64,000 bases of DNA from DATFXM01 sp035315885. Its GTDB lineage: Bacteria; Acidobacteriota; Blastocatellia; UBA7656. Positions within the stretch are counted from its first letter, which is position 1. Every line of letters begins with the position of its first letter. The position numbers and the translations under genes are program-made. The stretch is taken from NCBI GenBank assembly GCA_035315885.1, contig DATFXM010000061.1:1-64000 (forward strand), given 5' to 3'. The notes under the pieces are model-generated. The model ran no database searches, was not told where the DNA came from, and saw only the letters and a list, made by a program, of their open reading frames with translations. Positions 61,246-64,000 of this stretch are shown here, in pieces.

Positions 61246-64000
61246 CGTGTAGCCGGCTCCGCAATCAGTCGCACCGGGCCCAGCAGACCCGAAGGTTCGA
61301 GTTTTATTTTGTCCATGTCCTGGGCTTGAAAACGCTGCCCATAACGAAGGTTCAGCAGCCGGTAGTCCGGCAAAGGACCGCCAGCCATGTGATTCACCGC
61401 AAGATTCCCGACCGCGATTCTTACCAAGTTTTCACCGGGATGCAACAGCCCGGTCACATCCACTGCGTACGGCGGACACCAAACGGCCCCCGCCCTGCGA
61501 TCGTTGACGTACACGACCGCCGCCTCGCGCACCGGACCCTCCAGTTTCGCGCGCATGCCCGGACCCTCCGGCCGCCCATCATCGGCGTCCGTTGCCGGCC
61601 TTCCATCGCCGAGGCTGATTCGCATCTTCCCTCCAGGTTTGAAGAGCTCATCGGGGACATTGATCCTCTTCTCGTAGGTCGCAACGCCAGAGAAGAACCG
61701 CAAGTCTTCTATGTCCGTCCAGGAGCGCAATGTACTCAGCCTGCGAGATTCCCCGTGAGCAAAGCGAACTGTCCAGTTCTCGTTCAAGTCAAACGATGCA
61801 GCCTTCGTGGGTGATTCGCTAAGAGTCGATACGGCTTGTGTACGTCTGGTGAAAACGACGAGCCGCGAGGCATACGGTTCGAGGTCCAGCGACAACGTGG
61901 TGCCTGCCTCAGTGTCAGATTGGGCGTGAGCGCCTGCGATGTTGCCGGTCAACGGATCCCAGATCTCCGCGGCCATTCCCCTGACCCGAAATGTCGCGCT
62001 GAAAAGTTTGCGCTCGGCCGAAGAGTTCGCGAGGAAGTATATCTCTGCATCATCGGTGGCCCGATGAACAAAGCCGATATCCGGAGTAGCCGGCGACAAC
62101 ACGAAGTCGGCCGATAGCGACTCACGAAGGGCTCTCTCGAGCCCGGTCTCCTCGTCGTCAACTATGCGAGCCGTGGCTTGATGCTCTTCGAACAAGGACC
62201 TGGCCATTTGCGCGATAGTTTGATTGTCGCGAGAGCCAGGATGAAAGTCAGGCAGCTCAGATGGCGTCCTTTTGGTGGCCAAGAGACTCCCGCCGGAGCG
62301 CGCGAACTGTCCCAGGACGCGTAGTGTTGCTTCCGGGATGCAGGACACGTTGGGCAAAATCACTATCTTGTACGGGTGGGCGCCGAGCATCAGGCGGCCG
62401 TGGTCAACGTGTCCTGCTTCGGCCAGCGCTTCGTCGTCGAAGAAGTCGAAACCGTACCCAGCGTCGAGCACTGTCGGGATAATTTTCTGTCCGATTACCT
62501 CGCGCAGCGACTCGATCAAGTTGACATTCCCGCTGCTGAACCGGCCACGCGCGTCATCGCTCGGGAGATAAATCGCTACGTCGTTCCGCGGCTCACCCTG
62601 TCGTAGCATGAAACTGATCCGCTGGAGGTACCGGGTCAGATCGGGCATTGCGATCCACCACGGATTGCTGTCGTTGAACACACCGGCCGCGTAGAAGCGC
62701 CAGCCCGGATACTCGGCTGAAGGTGGGCTATAAGGCCAGCCATGTCCAATCAACTGGTTCACGCCCTGTAAGAAATGAAGATCTGCTTCGGCCTTCATGT
62801 CGAGCGGCGTCGCTCTGAACGATGGCGAGTGCAGCCACGTCCAGGTCTCGGATGATGTTATTCGTCTGCCGAACAGATGACTTGCCGAAGAAGCCCATCG
62901 GGTGGCGCTCAAGGTTCGCCATCGGAATCCCTCTCCTTCACTGAGGTCTACGTCCGAGTTACTCGACAGGGCCGCCGCCGGCACGCCGTAGCACTGCATA
63001 CGCAGCAGCGTCCGGTTCTTGCGCGACCAGTCGCGCAGCGGCTTTATGAACCGCTCATTCAGAAGCTCAGTCAGCGTTCTGCCCCAGTCGCGTCGAATGG
63101 CCGAAGTCTCCGGTCCGATGTCAAACGCAAGTGCCGGCAGGTACGCCGAAAGGTCATATCCTCGTCGCTTCTTGAACTCGACCAGAAAATCGTCTGTCCA
63201 ATCCGAGTTGTAAACTTCCAGGCTGTCGCAAAAAACAGCAAACGGAGCGCGACCCTCGAAAGCGCGCATCAGCTTGTCGCCTGTGTCTCTCAGATAGGCT
63301 CCCACGGCCGCTGCATCAAGGTGATTCAACACAAAACCTTCCGCACCTACGGCGGCGCGCTTGACCTGCATTCCAGTGCGGCTCGCAATGTAAAACTGAA
63401 CTTCTCCCGACGCGTCCGAAGGCAATTCCACTGTGCCGTCTTCGCCGCGAACGAGACGGCGCAGACTATTGGGGGCGATGGCCCCGCCATTCACCGTCGC
63501 GAGAAAAATTCCTATCACCGTTTCTCCTGCACCCATCGCAGGCAACGTGACTCTGCGAGACGGGCTCTTGAGTGGAAACCGCTCGATGCGGAGGCGGCCT
63601 GCGGCGTGGCTGATCAGAACCGAAGGTCCGCCATAAGGCCAACCGCTTCCGAGAGTGAGGTCCATCCTCAGACCAAGCTCACGAGCTTTCTCGCTGGTGA
63701 AACGCAGCGCTGACAGAAACTCGTCGGACAGGAACGGCAGCGTCTTTATTCCGCTGCGCGCGCCGTCAAGCGCGAGGGGATAAACCGGTTGCACCTCAAA
63801 CCCACCGATTCCCGCGTCCTTCATCGCCCTCATCTCGCGCTCTAGCTCCGATCGCACCACCGCGGGACCAAACCACCACCACCGCATCATTATTCTTGAG
63901 TCGTCAGGCGGATTGGCAAAAGAAGCTGCCAACTGCTCTATGCGCGACGCTGGCCTCGATTGCGAGCCCGCTGAGGAGCGTGGTTTGTCAGAACCGCGAA
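61242..64000 (-). CDS. GH106-type alpha-L-rhamnosidase, 5' end beyond the window
   Basis: At least 918 codons are visible and the reading frame stays open to the last base of the window, so the start and signal peptide are missing; the TTG at 63932 is not the true start. The N-terminal visible part has the NPPDDSRIMMRWWWFGPAV motif of the GH106 family, followed by GIGGFEVQP, GLRMDLTLGSGWPYGG, VFCDSLEVYNSDWTDDF, EFKKRRGYDL, the EGEGFRWR region and LHFLQGVNQLIGHGWPYSPP. The C-terminal third contains a galactose-binding-like beta-sandwich (YVNDRRAGAVWCPPYAVDVT). Members cleave alpha-L-rhamnose from rhamnogalacturonan and plant glycosides. It is upstream of and overlaps GH51 in one operon. Confidence 0.88.
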   Translation of the reverse strand, partial: RGSDKPRSSAGSQSRPASRIEQLAASFANPPDDSRIMMRWWWFGPAVVRSELEREMRAMKDAGIGGFEVQPVYPLALDGARSGIKTLPFLSDEFLSALRFTSEKARELGLRMDLTLGSGWPYGGPSVLISHAAGRLRIERFPLKSPSRRVTLPAMGAGETVIGIFLATVNGGAIAPNSLRRLVRGEDGTVELPSDASGEVQFYIASRTGMQVKRAAVGAEGFVLNHLDAAAVGAYLRDTGDKLMRAFEGRAPFAVFCDSLEVYNSDWTDDFLVEFKKRRGYDLSAYLPALAFDIGPETSAIRRDWGRTLTELLNERFIKPLRDWSRKNRTLLRMQCYGVPAAALSSNSDVDLSEGEGFRWRTLSATRWASSASHLFGRRITSSETWTWLHSPSFRATPLDMKAEADLHFLQGVNQLIGHGWPYSPPSAEYPGWRFYAAGVFNDSNPWWIAMPDLTRYLQRISFMLRQGEPRNDVAIYLPSDDARGRFSSGNVNLIESLREVIGQKIIPTVLDAGYGFDFFDDEALAEAGHVDHGRLMLGAHPYKIVILPNVSCIPEATLRVLGQFARSGGSLLATKRTPSELPDFHPGSRDNQTIAQMARSLFEEHQATARIVDDEETGLERALRESLSADFVLSPATPDIGFVHRATDDAEIYFLANSSAERKLFSATFRVRGMAAEIWDPLTGNIAGAHAQSDTEAGTTLSLDLEPYASRLVVFTRRTQAVSTLSESPTKAASFDLNENWTVRFAHGESRRLSTLRSWTDIEDLRFFSGVATYEKRINVPDELFKPGGKMRISLGDGRPATDADDGRPEGPGMRAKLEGPVREAAVVYVNDRRAGAVWCPPYAVDVTGLLHPGENLVRIAVGNLAVNHMAGGPLPDYRLLNLRYGQRFQAQDMDKIKLEPSGLLGPVRLIAEPATR

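Overview
The window looks like a chromosomal segment of a Gram-negative soil-type heterotroph, most likely an acidobacterium (Blastocatellia-like). Reasons: two very large Oar-type TonB-dependent receptors that start with a carboxypeptidase-regulatory-like domain and end in Phe, many big secreted proteins, a Tat-exported GH51, a scattered carbohydrate-degradation gene set and moderately high GC. The taxonomic call is inference; there is no rRNA, tRNA or phylogenetic marker comparison to settle it. No phage, insertion sequence or CRISPR array was found.

Layout. 1-8.2 kb: a 1391-aa secreted Cys-rich protein and an Oar-type TonB receptor, each behind its own sigma70-like promoter and a leader of about 230 nt. 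8.2-16.8 kb: a ceramidase-fold secreted hydrolase translationally coupled to gmhB, then recN, two small hypotheticals and comEC. 16.9-26.7 kb: a sugar-utilisation locus (MFS transporter and LacI regulator on one strand; TonB receptor, GH3 beta-glucosidase and GH144-type glucanase on the other) with two LacI-like operators in front of the receptor; beta-1,2-glucan is the best substrate guess. 26.8-31.1 kb: a 1417-aa secreted protein built from an internal duplication, preceded by a strong candidate cyclic-di-GMP-I (GEMM) riboswitch. 32.1-51.3 kb: an exopolysaccharide operon (two FemAB/CelD-type acyltransferases around a JmjC-like cupin, Wzz/GumC, a CpsD-like ATPase with a degenerate P-loop, polysaccharide deacetylase, Wzx flippase, O-antigen-ligase/polymerase, two methyltransferases, AsnB-type amidotransferase, two GT4 glycosyltransferases, an ADH-MocA fusion) closed by a convergent CPBP membrane protein. 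51.6-53.7 kb: small secreted and regulatory genes. 54-64 kb: a pectin/rhamnogalacturonan locus (FadR-type regulator, KDG kinase, hexuronate transporter, pectinesterase, a secreted S1 protease, GH51 arabinofuranosidase, GH106-type rhamnosidase that runs off the window) with four matching GT-N3-AC operators.

The most unusual structure is not a gene. At least seven intergenic spots carry in-phase tandem heptamers (GTTCTGA, GTGCTGA, GTAGGCA, GTTTCGG/GTTTAGG, AAATTTG), usually as a left arm and a reverse-complement right arm around a unique core. They sit at gene 3' ends, and several genes take their last codons and stop codon from the repeat; for example the convergent comEC and MFS genes both end in Val-Gly-Ser-Arg-Gln. 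An eighth spot has related octamer arms. These resemble the heptanucleotide STRR repeats known from cyanobacteria but with an inverted-arm, stop-codon-anchored arrangement.

How the parts fit: the organism appears to import plant and microbial glucan and pectin fragments through TonB receptors and MFS carriers under dedicated repressors, and to build an extracellular polysaccharide next to a secreted adhesin-like protein whose leader is predicted to sense c-di-GMP.
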